Notes: a model not told the origin generated them from the sequence alone. Positions 49,822 to 59,102 are shown, counted from the first letter of the stretch. The stretch is DNA of 64,000 nt from Pseudoroseicyclus tamaricis (GCF_012070395.1 NZ_JAAFYS010000001.1:288001-352000), one strand, 5' to 3'. Program-made: numbers and translations.

Positions 49822-50345
49822 GCCGCCACCTCGGCGGGGCGGGAGATGCGCAGCACCACGTCGCCCTCGTCCACCGGCTCGGCCGACAGATCCACCACGC
49901 CGCCGAGGCGCTTGGCGAGAGCGATGGAGCGGTCATTCTCCGGCTCGATATAGACGGTGACGGAGGGAAGGGCGGTATTGGCCCAGACCCACGGGAGGAC
50001 CGCCTGCGCCGCCTCGAAGGCGAGGCCGCGGCCCTCGGCGAAGTCCATCAGCGTCCAGCCGATTTCCACCTCGGGGAAATGCGCGGGATGGTTGAGGCCG
50101 ACGATGCCGGCGAAGCGGCCCGTCTCTTTCTCTTCCAGCGCCCAGCAGCCGTAGCCGTCGATCAGCCAGAGGCCGAAGGCGGCGGCGAAATCCTCCCACG
50201 CCAGCGCGCGGCCGCGCGGGCCGCCCTCGTGGCGGGAGCGGTCCGAGGCCCAGAACCCGGCATAGGGCCCGAAATCCTCGCGCCGCGGGCCGCGGAGGAT
50301 CAGCCGCTCCGTCTGGAGCCGGGGGATGTCGGGCCGCATCGTCAC
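49818..50345 (-). CDS. GNAT N-acetyltransferase (RimJ/RimL-like), copy 1
   Basis: A 175-residue paralogue and the first after ffh. LQTERLILRGPRREDFGPYAGFWASDRSRHEGGP is the N-terminal part, AEGRGLAFEAAQAVLPWVW (about 102-120) the cofactor segment, and ENDRSIALAKRLGGVVD the last helix. The ATG overlaps the ffh stop by four bases. As in the other copies there is no signal peptide or fused domain. Confidence 0.9.
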   Translation of the reverse strand: MTMRPDIPRLQTERLILRGPRREDFGPYAGFWASDRSRHEGGPRGRALAWEDFAAAFGLWLIDGYGCWALEEKETGRFAGIVGLNHPAHFPEVEIGWTLMDFAEGRGLAFEAAQAVLPWVWANTALPSVTVYIEPENDRSIALAKRLGGVVDLSAEPVDEGDVVLRISRPAEVAA

Positions 50346-51868
50346 TTCTTCTTGCCGAAGCCGGAGAGGCCGGGGGGCAGGCCGCCCTGTCCGCCGAGGC
50401 CGGGCAGGCCGCCGGGCATGCCCTTCATGCCGCCGAGGGCGCGGGCCGCCTCTTCCATCGCCTTGGGGTCGTTCATGTCGGGCATGCCAGCGCCGCCGCC
50501 GGGCATCCCGCCCATGCCGCCCTTGCCCATCAGCTGCTTGGCCATCTGGCGCAGGCCACCCTTGCCGCCCTTGCCGATCTTCTTCATCACGTCGGACATC
50601 TGGCGGTGCTGCTTGAGGAGACGGTTGAGCTCCTGCACCTCGAGCCCCGCGCCCTTCGCGATGCGCTTCTTGCGGCTGGCCTGCAGGAGGTCGGGGTTGG
50701 CCCGCTCCTTCTTGGTCATGGAGTTGATGAGGGCGATCTGGCGGGCGAGCATCTTGTCGTCGACGCCGGCCTCGGAGATCTGCTTTTGCATCTTGCCCAT
50801 GCCGGGCATCATGCCGGCGAGGCCTTCCATGCCGCCCATCTTGATCATCTGTTCCAGCTGCATCTTCAGGTCGTTCATGTTGAACTGACCCTTCTGGAAG
50901 CGGCGGATCATCCGCTCGGCCTGCTCGGCCTCCAGCGTCTGCTGCGCCTTCTCGACCAGCGCGACGATGTCGCCCATGCCGAGGATGCGGCCGGCGATCC
51001 GCTCGGGGTCGAAGCTCTCCAGCGCGTCGAGCTTCTCGCCGAGGCCGACGAAGCGGATCGGCTTGCCGGTGACGGCGCGCATCGAGAGGGCCGCACCGCC
51101 GCGGCCGTCGCCATCCATCCGGGTGAGGACGACGCCGGTGACGCCGATCTTGTCGTCGAACTCGGTGGCGACGTTGACGGCGTCCTGACCCGTCAGGCCG
51201 TCGACGACGAGGAGCGTCTCGCGCGGGTTGGCGACGTCGCGCACGGCGGCGGCCTGGGCGATCAGCTCCTGGTCGATATGCAGGCGCCCGGCGGTGTCGA
51301 GCATGTAGACATCGTAGCCGCCGAGGCTCGCCTGCGTCTTGGCGCGCTTGGCGATGGCGACCGGGTCCTCGCCCTTGACGATGGGCAGGGTGTCGACGCC
51401 GATCTGCGTGCCGAGGATGGCGAGCTGCTCCATGGCCGCGGGGCGGTTCACGTCGAGCGAGGCCATGAGGACCTTCTTGCCCTCGCGCTCCTTCAGGCGC
51501 TTGGCGATCTTGGCCGTCGTCGTCGTCTTGCCGCCGCCCTGCAGGCCGACCATCAGGATCGGCGCGGGCGGGGAGGAGATCTTCAGCGCGCCCGGCTCGG
51601 CATCGCCCTTGAGGACGTGGATCAGCTCGTCATGGACGATCTTGACCACCTGCTGGCCCGGCGTGACCGACTTGGTGACCGCCTGGCCAGTGGCCTTGCT
51701 CTCCACGGCCTTGATGAACTCGCGCGCGACGGGCAGGGAGACGTCCGCCTCCAGGAGCGCCACGCGCACCTCGCGCATCGCCGCCTTGACGTCATCGGCC
51801 GAGAGCGCGCCCTGCTTCGTCAGCCGGTCGAAGACGCCTGAGAGGCGGTCGGACAGATTTTCGAACAT
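50342..51868 (-). CDS. ffh: signal recognition particle protein
   Basis: A 508-residue SRP54 GTPase that delivers membrane proteins to FtsY and the translocon. The N domain is followed by the G domain with GLQGGGKTTTTAK (108-120), the DTAGR motif (around 189-193), TRMDGDGRGGAALS and the FVGLGEKLD strand. The methionine-rich M domain runs from about 320. The final 60 residues are a Gly/Met/Pro-rich tail (MGKGGMGGMPGG and following). The ATG at 51868 is standard. It heads the operon with three GNATs, chorismate mutase, rpsP and rimM, all overlapping or close. Confidence 0.98.
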   Translation of the reverse strand: MFENLSDRLSGVFDRLTKQGALSADDVKAAMREVRVALLEADVSLPVAREFIKAVESKATGQAVTKSVTPGQQVVKIVHDELIHVLKGDAEPGALKISSPPAPILMVGLQGGGKTTTTAKIAKRLKEREGKKVLMASLDVNRPAAMEQLAILGTQIGVDTLPIVKGEDPVAIAKRAKTQASLGGYDVYMLDTAGRLHIDQELIAQAAAVRDVANPRETLLVVDGLTGQDAVNVATEFDDKIGVTGVVLTRMDGDGRGGAALSMRAVTGKPIRFVGLGEKLDALESFDPERIAGRILGMGDIVALVEKAQQTLEAEQAERMIRRFQKGQFNMNDLKMQLEQMIKMGGMEGLAGMMPGMGKMQKQISEAGVDDKMLARQIALINSMTKKERANPDLLQASRKKRIAKGAGLEVQELNRLLKQHRQMSDVMKKIGKGGKGGLRQMAKQLMGKGGMGGMPGGGAGMPDMNDPKAMEEAARALGGMKGMPGGLPGLGGQGGLPPGLSGFGKKK

Positions 51869-52292
51869 CGGCGCGGGCCCTCCGGGCTGTCTTCTTTAGT
51901 GCGGGAACGGCCCAGATATGGGGACGGCCCGGCAAACGGCAAACGCCCCCGTGGGCGAAACCTCGCTGACGGGGGGCGATCCCGGCATGTGGGCCGGGAC
52001 CGGAGGCTCTGGAGCATCCGGATGGGCGGGGCATTAGCCCGGCAGGGGGGCGGGAGTCAAGAAAGGCGGCCGGGCGGGGCGGCCTCGCCTGCGGCAATCG
52101 CCCGCCCGCCCGGCCATCCCCGGTGGGCGCCGCGGAAGACGGGGGGTGGGACGGAGAGCGAGGAGGGGGGCCGTCTGCCCCCCGCTGGCTGCGCCACCCC
52201 CCCCGAGAGGTACTTGGAAAAGGGCGAGAGCAGGGAGGTGCTTGCCGGCGGCGGCGGGGTCGGGCACGAACGGCCGGCGGGGAGGGAGCGCC
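51869..52292. other. non-coding stretch between ffh and the EamA gene
   Basis: 424 bases between divergent genes. It contains one G-run hairpin element (52164-52228) and a small hairpin CAAACGCCCCCGTGGGCG-like near 51945. The ffh promoter must lie at 51869-51930 but no clear hexamers stand out. Nothing else is recognised. Confidence 0.65.
52164..52228 (-). repeat. G-run hairpin intergenic element, copy 5
   Basis: On the minus strand: CTTTTCCAAGTACCTCTCGG, a GGGGGG block, TGGCGCAGCCAGCGGGGGGC and AGACGGCCCCCC. It matches copy 4 (47452-47520) almost base for base after the core. Unlike most copies it lies between divergent genes, so it is not always a 3'-end element. Confidence 0.8.
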
Positions 52293-53174
52293 ATGAGGCC
52301 GGCGACGCAGGGACATCTGGCGATGCTGCTGTTCTCGGCGCTGGTCGCCGGGAGCTTTCCGCTCGGCTCGATGGCGGCGCCGCATATCGCGCCGGCGGCG
52401 CTCAACGCCATCCGCTTTTGGTGCGCAACGCTGATCCTCGCGCCCATCGTGCTGGCCCGGCACGTGAGGCCGCGGCGGCTGGTGCCGGTGGCGCCCTGGC
52501 GGCATGCGCTGCTCGGCGGGCTCTTCGCCATCTACTTCGTCACCATGTTCGAGGGGCTGAAGACGGCGCCGCCCGTCTCCGCCTCCGCCGTCTTCACACT
52601 CACGCCGATCATGTCCGCCGGCTTCGGCTGGCTGCTGATGCGCCAGCGGCTGACGGAGCGGATGGGGCTGGCGCTGCTCCTGGGCGGGCTCGGGGCGCTC
52701 TGGGTGATCTTCCGCGCCGACGTCGGGGCGCTGCTGGCGTTCGAGGTCGGGCGGGGGGAGGTGATCTTCTTCTTCGGCTGCGCGAGCCACGCGCTCTACA
52801 CGCCGATGGTGCGCTTCCTAAACCGCGGCGAGAGTGCGCTGAAGTTCACGTTGCCGATGCTCGTCGCCGGGGCCATCATCCTGACGATCTGGGGCGCGCC
52901 GGCGCTGCTGACGACGGATTACGCCGCCCTGCCGGCCATCGTCTGGATCACCATCTCCTACACGGCGGTCTTCGCCTCGGCGACGACCTTCGTGCTGCTG
53001 CAGTTCGCCACCCTGCGCCTGCCGTCGGCGAAGGTGATGGCCTACACCTACCTCACCCCCTCCTGGGTGATCCTCTGGACGCTGGCGCTCGGCGATCTCC
53101 TGCCGCCGCCGCTGATCCTCGCCGGCGTCGCCCTCTCCATCGCCGCGCTGGTGCTGCTGCTGCGCGAGGACTGA
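52293..53174 (+). CDS. EamA/RhaT-family (DMT) transporter
   Basis: A 293-residue inner-membrane protein with ten predicted helices arranged as two EamA repeats (residues about 8-135 and 150-290). The second repeat ends with YTYLTPSWVILWTLALGDLLPPPLILAGVALSIAALVLLL, the usual EamA closing pattern. These drug/metabolite transporters export small molecules such as amino acids; the substrate is unknown. The ATG at 52293 follows GGGGAGGGAGCGCC; the longer open frame upstream is repeat-derived. Confidence 0.9.
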   Translation: MRPATQGHLAMLLFSALVAGSFPLGSMAAPHIAPAALNAIRFWCATLILAPIVLARHVRPRRLVPVAPWRHALLGGLFAIYFVTMFEGLKTAPPVSASAVFTLTPIMSAGFGWLLMRQRLTERMGLALLLGGLGALWVIFRADVGALLAFEVGRGEVIFFFGCASHALYTPMVRFLNRGESALKFTLPMLVAGAIILTIWGAPALLTTDYAALPAIVWITISYTAVFASATTFVLLQFATLRLPSAKVMAYTYLTPSWVILWTLALGDLLPPPLILAGVALSIAALVLLLRED

Positions 53175-53180
53175 GCCGCC

Positions 53181-53250
53181 TCTGTCTTTGGTCCGAAAAA
53201 CCTTCGGGGGGCCGAAGGCGGGTGGCAGACAGCCCCCTTCCGCCCTCTCC
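53181..53250 (+). repeat. G-run hairpin intergenic element, copy 6
   Basis: TCTTTGGTCCGAAAAACCTT, CGGGGGGCCGAAGGCGGGTG, then GCAGACAGCCCCC. The core is the CTTTGGTCC variant shared with copy 2. It lies between convergent EamA and ArsR genes. Confidence 0.7.
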
Positions 53251-53262
53251 CCCAGGCGGGCC

Positions 53263-53610
53263 TCAGGCCTCCGGCACCTCCAGCCCGAGCTCACGCTGCA
53301 GGAACGCCTCGAAGGCGTCGAAATCCACGCCCTCCATCTGGCCGAAGCCGGCCATCCAGGCGCTGGCCTCGCGCAGGGCGTCGGGCTCGAGCTTGCACCA
53401 GTTGATGCGGCCGCGCTTCTCCTGGCTGATGAGGCCGGCCCCGGCGAGGACGGCGAGGTGCTTGGAGATGGCGGCGAGGGACATCTGGAACGGCTCGGCG
53501 ACGTCCGACACCGCCATGTCATCCTCCAGCAGCATGGAGAGGATCGCCCGGCGGGTGGGGTCGGCGAGGGCGGCGAAGACGATGTCCAGTGGGGCGGGCA
53601 TGGGCGCCAT
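53263..53610 (-). CDS. ArsR-family transcriptional regulator
   Basis: A 115-residue winged-helix regulator. The recognition part is LADPTRRAILSMLLEDDMAVSDVAEPFQMSLAAISKHLAVLAGAGLISQEKRGR (about 11-64). There is no CxC/ELCVCDL metal motif in the recognition helix, so it is likely a non-metal ArsR of the PadR/SRPBCC-partner type that senses another signal. I chose the ATG at 53610; an ATG at 53601 or a TTG at 53652 is possible. A strong promoter for the ATP synthase operon runs the other way from the same region. Confidence 0.88.
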   Translation of the reverse strand: MAPMPAPLDIVFAALADPTRRAILSMLLEDDMAVSDVAEPFQMSLAAISKHLAVLAGAGLISQEKRGRINWCKLEPDALREASAWMAGFGQMEGVDFDAFEAFLQRELGLEVPEA

Positions 53611-53738
53611 TAGGGCAGGCGCGGGAGAAACCTCAACCGGAAGGTTGAACAAGCTGCCGGGGGCCGTGAGCGCGCGCGTGACGGCTGCCGGAACGAAAAT
53701 TCAGCCCCGCCAATGCGTTACGCCCCCGCTCCCGCAGC

Positions 53739-53767
53739 TTGACTCGCCGGGGTTCACAAACTAGCAA
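53739..53767 (+). promoter_or_regulatory. putative F0 ATP synthase promoter
   Basis: TTGACT (53739-53744) and TAGCAA (53762-53767) are separated by 17 bases, 28 bases before the atpI start codon. The region is one of few A+T-richer spots here and precedes a five-gene operon. Confidence 0.5.
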
Positions 53768-53795
53768 CCTTCCTCGAAACGGATGCGGGATCCAC

Positions 53796-54131
53796 TTGTC
53801 CGACCCCAACCAGAGCGAAGCCGACCGCCTCAAGGCTCTTGAGGACCGTCTGGCTCGCGCAAAGGGGAAGGAGCCGGACAAGCCGCACCAGGACAACCAC
53901 TATTCGCAGGGCCAGCTGGCCTGGCGGATGGTGATCGAACTTGTGGCCGGTCTCTCGATCGGCTTCGGCATCGGATACGGGCTCGACCGCCTCTTCGGCA
54001 CGACCCCGATCCTCATGGTGCTGTTCATATTCTTCGGCCTCGCGGCTGGCGTGAACGTCATGCTGCGCACGGCACGAGAGATCGGCAACGGCGGGCAGGC
54101 GCCCGAGGAGAAGGGGAGTGACAATGGCTGA
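53796..54131 (+). CDS. atpI: ATP synthase subunit I
   Basis: A 111-residue membrane protein with two helices (about 45-68 and 75-97), the AtpI family pattern [49 protein letters not shown]. It assists assembly of the c-ring and is not part of the finished enzyme. The start is a TTG at 53796 ([24 protein letters not shown]) after GCGGGATCCAC. No ATG fits, and this N-terminus matches relatives. It overlaps atpB by eight bases. Confidence 0.88.
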   Translation: MSDPNQSEADRLKALEDRLARAKGKEPDKPHQDNHYSQGQLAWRMVIELVAGLSIGFGIGYGLDRLFGTTPILMVLFIFFGLAAGVNVMLRTAREIGNGGQAPEEKGSDNG

Positions 54132-54873
54132 GCCGTCGGCAGAGGGCGAACTCGTCTTTCACCCGCTCGACCAGTTCATCGTCGAGCCGCTGTTCGGCGA
54201 TGGCCCCGTGCGCTGGTTCACGCTGACCAACGTGACGCTTTGGATGGCGCTCACCGTGCTCGCCATCATCCTGCTTCTCGTCGTCGGCACCCGTGGCCGC
54301 GCCATGATCCCCTCCCGCGCCCAGTCGGCGGCGGAGATGATCTACGGCTTCGTCTACAAGATGATCGAGGACATCTCGGGCAAGGACGGCATCCGTTACT
54401 TCCCCTACATCATGACGCTGTTCCTCTTCATCCTCTTCGCCAACGTGCTGGGGCTGATCCCGACGAGCTTCGCCACCACCAGCCACATCGCCGTCACCGG
54501 CGTGCTGGCGCTGGCGGTCTTCATCGGCGTCACCGTACTCGGCTTCGTCAAGAACGGCGCGTCGTTCCTCGGCCTCTTCTGGGTGAGCTCCGCTCCCCTC
54601 GTGCTGCGCCCGGCGCTGGCGATCATCGAGCTGATCTCCTACTTCGTGCGGCCGGTCAGCCACTCCATCCGTCTTGGCGGCAACATCATGGCGGGCCACG
54701 CCGTGATGAAGGTCTTCGCCGGCTTCGCGGCGATCGCCGCCATCTCGCCCATCTCGGTGCTCGCCATCACGGCGATCTACGGGCTGGAGGTGCTGGTGGC
54801 CGTGATCCAGGCCTACGTCTTCGCCATCCTGACCTGTGTCTATCTGAAAGACGCGCTGCACCCGGCCCACTGA
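54124..54873 (+). CDS. atpB: ATP synthase F0 subunit a
   Basis: A 249-residue integral membrane stator subunit with about six helices that forms the proton half-channels. The essential arginine is R183 in [15 protein letters not shown], next to the proton path. [38 protein letters not shown] (77-113) is conserved. The ATG at 54124 follows AGGGGAGTGACA and overlaps atpI. Length is typical of alphaproteobacteria. Confidence 0.97.
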   Translation: MAEPSAEGELVFHPLDQFIVEPLFGDGPVRWFTLTNVTLWMALTVLAIILLLVVGTRGRAMIPSRAQSAAEMIYGFVYKMIEDISGKDGIRYFPYIMTLFLFILFANVLGLIPTSFATTSHIAVTGVLALAVFIGVTVLGFVKNGASFLGLFWVSSAPLVLRPALAIIELISYFVRPVSHSIRLGGNIMAGHAVMKVFAGFAAIAAISPISVLAITAIYGLEVLVAVIQAYVFAILTCVYLKDALHPAH

Positions 54874-54932
54874 GGGCCGTGGCGCGAAAGTCGACAACCC
54901 AACAATCCATCCAGTCTCAAGGAGTTAAGATC

Positions 54933-55166
54933 ATGGAAGGCAGTATCGCAGAAATGGGCCAGTTCCTCGGCGCCGGCCTCGCCGCCATCGGTTCCGGCCT
55001 TGCCGCCGTGGGCGTCGGCACCGTTGCCGGCAACTACCTCTCCGGCGCGCTGCGCAACCCCTCTGCCGCGGCCTCGCAGACGGCGATGCTCTTCATCGGC
55101 ATGGCCTTCGCCGAAGCCCTCGGCATCTTCGCCTTCCTCGTCGCCCTGCTGCTGATGTTCGTCTGA
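54933..55166 (+). CDS. atpE: ATP synthase F0 subunit c
   Basis: A 77-residue hairpin of two helices that forms the rotor ring. The polar loop is LRNPSAAAS (40-48) and the proton-carrying carboxylate is E61 in [11 protein letters not shown]. The glycine-rich first helix ([21 protein letters not shown]) packs the ring; there is no sodium-binding motif, so it is proton-driven. The ATG follows AAGGAGTTAAGATC, one of the best ribosome binding sites in the window, in line with the many copies needed. Confidence 0.98.
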   Translation: MEGSIAEMGQFLGAGLAAIGSGLAAVGVGTVAGNYLSGALRNPSAAASQTAMLFIGMAFAEALGIFAFLVALLLMFV

Positions 55167-55234
55167 GCCCACCTGGTGCTCCTTGACGGGGCCGGGCGCA
55201 GAGCGCCCGGCCCGACGTACATTCCACGGAGGCG

Positions 55235-55825
55235 ATGATGGAAGAAGACAGCGTCATCGACGCAGAAGGCGAGACCGTATTCGCCACCGGGGGCGAGCTG
55301 CATACGCTTGAGGGTCACCCTGTCGAGGTGGCCGACCCCGGCATGCCGCAGCTCGATTTCTCGACCTATCCCAACCAGATCTTCTGGTTGATCATCACGC
55401 TGCTCGTCATCTACTTCGTGCTCTCCCGCATCGCCCTGCCGCGCATCGGCTCGGTGCTGGCGGAGCGTGCCGGGACGATCACCAAGGATCTCGCCTCCGC
55501 CGAAGAGCTGAAGGCGAAGGCCAAGGAGGCCGAAGCCTCCTACGAGAAGGCGCTGGCCGATGCCCGCGCCGAGGCGGGCCGCATCGCGGAAGAGACCCGC
55601 GCCGAGATCCAGGCGGAGCTCGACGCGCAACTGGCGAAGGCGGATGCCGAGATTGCCGCCCGCACGGCGGAGAGCCGCAAGGAACTGGAGGTGATCCGCG
55701 CCGAGGCGGATGCCGCCGCGGCCGAGGTCGCCCGCGAGACGGCTCGGGAGATCGTCGCCACCTTCGGCGCCGGGGCAGACCCGGGCAAGGTCGACGCGGC
55801 CGTCGACGCACGGACGAAGGGGTAA
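55235..55825 (+). CDS. atpF': ATP synthase F0 subunit b'
   Basis: A 196-residue peripheral-stalk subunit. After about 40 acidic residues there is one membrane helix (about 50-70, [25 protein letters not shown]), then a long coiled coil rich in Ala and Glu (75-180). It dimerises with b, as in phototrophic-type F0 operons that have two b genes. The ATG could be at 55235 or 55238; ACGGAGGCG precedes both. It lies 68 bases after atpE. Confidence 0.95.
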   Translation: MMEEDSVIDAEGETVFATGGELHTLEGHPVEVADPGMPQLDFSTYPNQIFWLIITLLVIYFVLSRIALPRIGSVLAERAGTITKDLASAEELKAKAKEAEASYEKALADARAEAGRIAEETRAEIQAELDAQLAKADAEIAARTAESRKELEVIRAEADAAAAEVARETAREIVATFGAGADPGKVDAAVDARTKG

Positions 55826-55829
55826 GGAC

Positions 55830-56477
55830 ATGCGCAGACTTCTGAACGCAGCCATCACCGCGCCGGCCGTGCTCGCCGCCACGCTGGTCTCTGCCGCCCC
55901 GCTCTGGGCGCAGGAGATCGACGAGGCGATCGAGATCGAAGGCGGCGAGGCGCATGTCGCCGAGGCGGATGGCGCGCACGACACCTTCCTGTCGCTCTAC
56001 AACACCGACTTCATCGTGTTGCTGGCGTTCATCCTCTTCATCGGCATCCTGCTCTACTTCCGCGTGCCGCGGATGATCACGCGGCTCCTCGACAACCGCT
56101 CCGACACCATCAAGTCGGAGCTGGAGGAGGCCCGGGCGCTGCGCGAAGAGGCCCAGGCGCTGCTTGCCTCCTACGAGCGCAAGCACAAGGAGGTCGAGGC
56201 CCAGGCGGAGCGTATCGTCTCCAATGCCCGGTCTGAGGCGCAAGCCGCCGCCGATGCCTCGAAGGCGGAGATCGAGCGGTCTGTCTCTCGCAAGCTGGCC
56301 AGCGCGCAGGAGCAGATCGAGGCGGCCCGCGCCGCGGCCATCCGCGAGGTGCGTGACAGTGCGGTGACCATCGCCGTCGCCGCCGCCCGTGACGTCATCG
56401 CCGAGCATGTCGGCCAGTCGCAGGGCAGCCAGCTGATCGACGAGTCGATCTCGACGGTGGAGCAGAAGCTGCACTGA
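55830..56477 (+). CDS. atpF: ATP synthase F0 subunit b
   Basis: A 215-residue peripheral-stalk subunit. The first 27 residues (MRRLLNAAITAPAVLAATLVSAAPLWAQ) look like a signal peptide. An acidic linker follows, then the membrane helix at about 58-80 (NTDFIVLLAFILFIGILLYFRVPRMI) and a coiled coil. The two-part N-terminus is typical of Rhodobacterales b subunits. The ATG at 55830 is four bases after the b' stop. The F1 genes (atpHAGDC) are not in this window, in keeping with the split arrangement of the group. Confidence 0.95.
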   Translation: MRRLLNAAITAPAVLAATLVSAAPLWAQEIDEAIEIEGGEAHVAEADGAHDTFLSLYNTDFIVLLAFILFIGILLYFRVPRMITRLLDNRSDTIKSELEEARALREEAQALLASYERKHKEVEAQAERIVSNARSEAQAAADASKAEIERSVSRKLASAQEQIEAARAAAIREVRDSAVTIAVAAARDVIAEHVGQSQGSQLIDESISTVEQKLH

Positions 56478-56506
56478 CGCCGCCACAGCGGACGACCAGG
56501 CAAACA

Positions 56507-56530
56507 GGGGCGCTCCCAGCGGGGCGCCCC
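56507..56530 (+). terminator. hairpin after atpF
   Basis: The stem GGGGCGC / GCGCCCC with a 10-base loop (56507-56513 with 56524-56530) lies 30 bases after the atpF stop, followed by TATTG. It lies against the end of the convergent Nudix gene and may terminate both. The lack of a full T-tract makes it a weak candidate. Confidence 0.5.
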
Positions 56531-56937
56531 TATTGCGTTGCGGCCGCCTCCCGCGCGATCCGCTCGACGTCCTCGCTGAGGTCGAGCGCGGCGAGCCCCT
56601 CCAGCGGCACCCAGGCCGCCTCCAGCGCATCATCCGCCGACACCGGCTCTCCCCGCCGCCAGTCGCAGCGCAGCGCGACCATCACGAAGTGGCGCCGCAG
56701 CGCCCCCTCCACCCTGTCACAGGCATCGAGCGCCGTCAGCACCTCGCCGGCCTCGGCGGAAACGCCGGTCTCCTCAAGCAGCTCCCGCGCGGCGGCGTCC
56801 TGCAGGCTCTCCCCGAACTCCACCTTGCCACCCGGAAAGCCCCACATCCCGGCATCCGGCGGATTGGCCCGCCGGACCAGAAGCACGTCACTTCCGCGTA
56901 GTACCACGGCCAGCACGGCGACGATCGGTCGCTCCAT
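56530..56937 (-). CDS. Nudix hydrolase (MutT-like)
   Basis: A 135-residue Nudix protein. The Nudix box is complete at 37-59 (G37-x5-E43-x7-R51-E52-LLEE-TG), preceded by PDAGMWGFPGG. It hydrolyses nucleoside diphosphate-linked compounds; the substrate (oxidised dNTP, NDP-sugar or other) is undetermined. I took the ATG at 56937 after GAGACAGGG. The frame stays open 20 codons further into a repeat element. Confidence 0.9.
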   Translation of the reverse strand: MERPIVAVLAVVLRGSDVLLVRRANPPDAGMWGFPGGKVEFGESLQDAAARELLEETGVSAEAGEVLTALDACDRVEGALRRHFVMVALRCDWRRGEPVSADDALEAAWVPLEGLAALDLSEDVERIAREAAATQ

Positions 56938-56943
56938 CCCTGT

Positions 56944-56991
56944 CTCTCGCCCTTTTCGAAATACTCCGGGGGTGTGGGGGCAGCGCCCCCA
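56944..56991 (+). repeat. G-run hairpin intergenic element, copy 7
   Basis: CTCTCGCCCTTTTCGAAATA, CTCCGGGGGTGTGGGGGCAG and CGCCCCCAC. Core and hairpin are both present in shorter form. It lies between two genes on the minus strand, upstream of the Nudix gene. Confidence 0.75.
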
Positions 56992-57035
56992 CCGCACTCA
57001 AGGGTGTGCGCCGCAGGCGCTCCGCTTCGTAGCCG

Positions 57036-59102
57036 TCACCGCCGCCCCTCGCGGATCCACGCCGCGAGGATCAGCCCGGCCGCCAGCAGCAGGAAGGCCC
57101 AGGCCGGCAGCAGCGGCGTCACCGTGATGTCCGTCGCCCGGTAGGCGCCGCGCGGCGTGATGCCGATCCAGCCGCGCCCCGCCGCCGGCCGCCCCTCGCG
57201 CACGTCGCGGAGGGTGGGCAGCCCGGCGGAGACGGGGACAACGGCGCCGCCCGTGCCCGCCAGCACCGGCTCCAGTACCGCGCCCGAGGCGATCGTCTCC
57301 TCGAACTCGCGGGGCGCCGCCGGGCCGAGGGCGATGACCGTCTCCTCCTCGCCATCCGTCAGCCGGTAGAGGCCCATCTCCGGCGCCTGCCAGAGCGCCT
57401 CGAAGCGGCCGGGGGAGACCTCCTCCAGCGTCACGACGCTCTCCGAGCCGTCCGGGCCCGTGACCGTGACGGGGGGTGTCTCCTCGTCCATCGTGCGGCG
57501 CACGATGCGCATGGTCTGGCCGGAGGGCTCTGCCCAGAGGCTCTCCTCCTCCAGCTCCGGCTCCTTCATCAGCCAGTGGGCGAGGCGGCGCAGCATCTCC
57601 TGCTGCGGGCCGCCGCCCTCGTAGCCTCGGTCCCACAGCCACGCCTGGTCGGAGGCGAGCAGCGCGACGCGCCCCTCGCCGACCCGCTCCAGCATCAGCA
57701 GAGGCTCCTCGCCCTCGCCGCGCATCACCACCTGCGCCCCCGGGGTCGGCTCCACCTCCACCTGGCGGAACCAGCGTCCCCACTCCGGCGCGCCGTCGAC
57801 TGTCTCGTTGGCGCCGTCCAGCGCCGCCGTCACCGGGTGACGCAGGCCCTGCTTGGTGAGGTAGGGGGCGAAGGCGTTCTCCACCAGCCGCGCCGTCGGC
57901 TCGCCGGGCAGCACGAAGCCGAGTGGCGAGCGATAGATCGAGGCGGCGCCGGCATATTCCGGACCGGCGGCGACGAGCACCGCGCCGCCGTAGCGGACAT
58001 ACTGGGCGATGTTCTCGAAGTAGTCGGAGGGCAGGATGCCCCGGCGGGAGTAGCGGTCGAAGACGATCAGGTCGAACTCGTCGATCTTCTCGAGGAACAG
58101 CTCGCGCGTCGGGAAGGCGATGAGCGATAGCTCGTCCACTGGCACGCCGTCCTGCTTCTCCGGCGGGCGGAGGATGGTGAAATGCACGAGGTCCACCGCG
58201 GCATCGGCCTTCAGCAGGTTCCGCCAGGTGCGCTCGCCGGCATGGGGCTCGCCGGAGACGAGCAGCACGCGAAGCCGGTCACGCACGCCATTGATCTGCA
58301 CCACGGCGGCGTTGTTGCGCCCCGTAAGCTCGCCCTCGACCACGGGCGTGGAGAACTGCAGCACGTTCATGCCGCCGTGGGGAAGCGTCACCGGCAGCTC
58401 GATATCCTCCCCGGCCGGCACCTCGAACTCCAGCGGCGGGCCACCGTCGATGGAGATGGAGAGGGGGATGTTGCCGCCGGGCCCAGGGGCGGCGCCCTGA
58501 TCCTCCAGCCGGAGGGTCAGCGAGATCTGCTCGCCGAGGATGGCGAAGTCGGGCGCGTTGCGCACCACCAGCCGGCGATCCCAGTCCTCCTCCTCGCCGG
58601 TGAGCAGCAGGTGGGTCGGCGCCGGCAGGGCAGGGGCCCGTTCCAGATCGTGCAGGCGCCCGTCGGAGAGGAGGACAACGCCGGCGATACGCCCCATCGG
58701 CTCCTCGGCGATGGCCTCGGTGAGGGCGGTCATCAAGAGCGTGCCGGAATCGTCGGCGCCGTCACCGACGGTGACGACGCGCAGTTCGGTGTTCTCCCGC
58801 GCGGCCACCAGCCGCTGCAGGTGGGCCAGCGCCTCCTCGGTCTGAGCGGGGCGGGTGGCGATGCGCTGGCTGGCGCTTTCGTCCACCACCGCGATGACGA
58901 TGTCGGAGAGCGCCTGCCGCTCCTCCTCCTGCAGGGAGGGGCCGGAGAGGGCGAGCACCAGAACGGCGGCGGCGAGGCCGCGGAGCCACGCGCCCCGCTG
59001 GCGCCGCCAGAGGGAGAGGACGAGCGCGAGCACGGCCAGCCCGGCGGCGACCCAGACGAGGGGCCGGCCAAGCAGCGGGTCGAAGATGATCTCGCCAGTC
59101 AC
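57036..59102 (-). CDS. large membrane protein of the MoxR/DUF58 cluster (688 aa)
   Basis: Two helices near the N-terminus (PLVWVAAGLAVLALVLSLW and GLAAAVLVLALSGPSL, about 12-50) lead into a von-Willebrand-like segment with DIVIAVVDESASQRI (about 67-81) lacking a perfect MIDAS. A glutamine amidotransferase-like region follows (FDLIVFDRYSRRGILPSDYFENIAQYVRYGGAVLVAAGPE). It ends with one helix (LLPAWAFLLLAAGLILAAWI). It is a Type-1 glutamine-amidotransferase-like membrane protein often found with DUF4159 proteins. The GTG at 59102 follows GAGGGAGCGGCGCGC and is 13 bases after the DUF4159 gene. Confidence 0.82.
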   Translation of the reverse strand: MTGEIIFDPLLGRPLVWVAAGLAVLALVLSLWRRQRGAWLRGLAAAVLVLALSGPSLQEEERQALSDIVIAVVDESASQRIATRPAQTEEALAHLQRLVAARENTELRVVTVGDGADDSGTLLMTALTEAIAEEPMGRIAGVVLLSDGRLHDLERAPALPAPTHLLLTGEEEDWDRRLVVRNAPDFAILGEQISLTLRLEDQGAAPGPGGNIPLSISIDGGPPLEFEVPAGEDIELPVTLPHGGMNVLQFSTPVVEGELTGRNNAAVVQINGVRDRLRVLLVSGEPHAGERTWRNLLKADAAVDLVHFTILRPPEKQDGVPVDELSLIAFPTRELFLEKIDEFDLIVFDRYSRRGILPSDYFENIAQYVRYGGAVLVAAGPEYAGAASIYRSPLGFVLPGEPTARLVENAFAPYLTKQGLRHPVTAALDGANETVDGAPEWGRWFRQVEVEPTPGAQVVMRGEGEEPLLMLERVGEGRVALLASDQAWLWDRGYEGGGPQQEMLRRLAHWLMKEPELEEESLWAEPSGQTMRIVRRTMDEETPPVTVTGPDGSESVVTLEEVSPGRFEALWQAPEMGLYRLTDGEEETVIALGPAAPREFEETIASGAVLEPVLAGTGGAVVPVSAGLPTLRDVREGRPAAGRGWIGITPRGAYRATDITVTPLLPAWAFLLLAAGLILAAWIREGRR

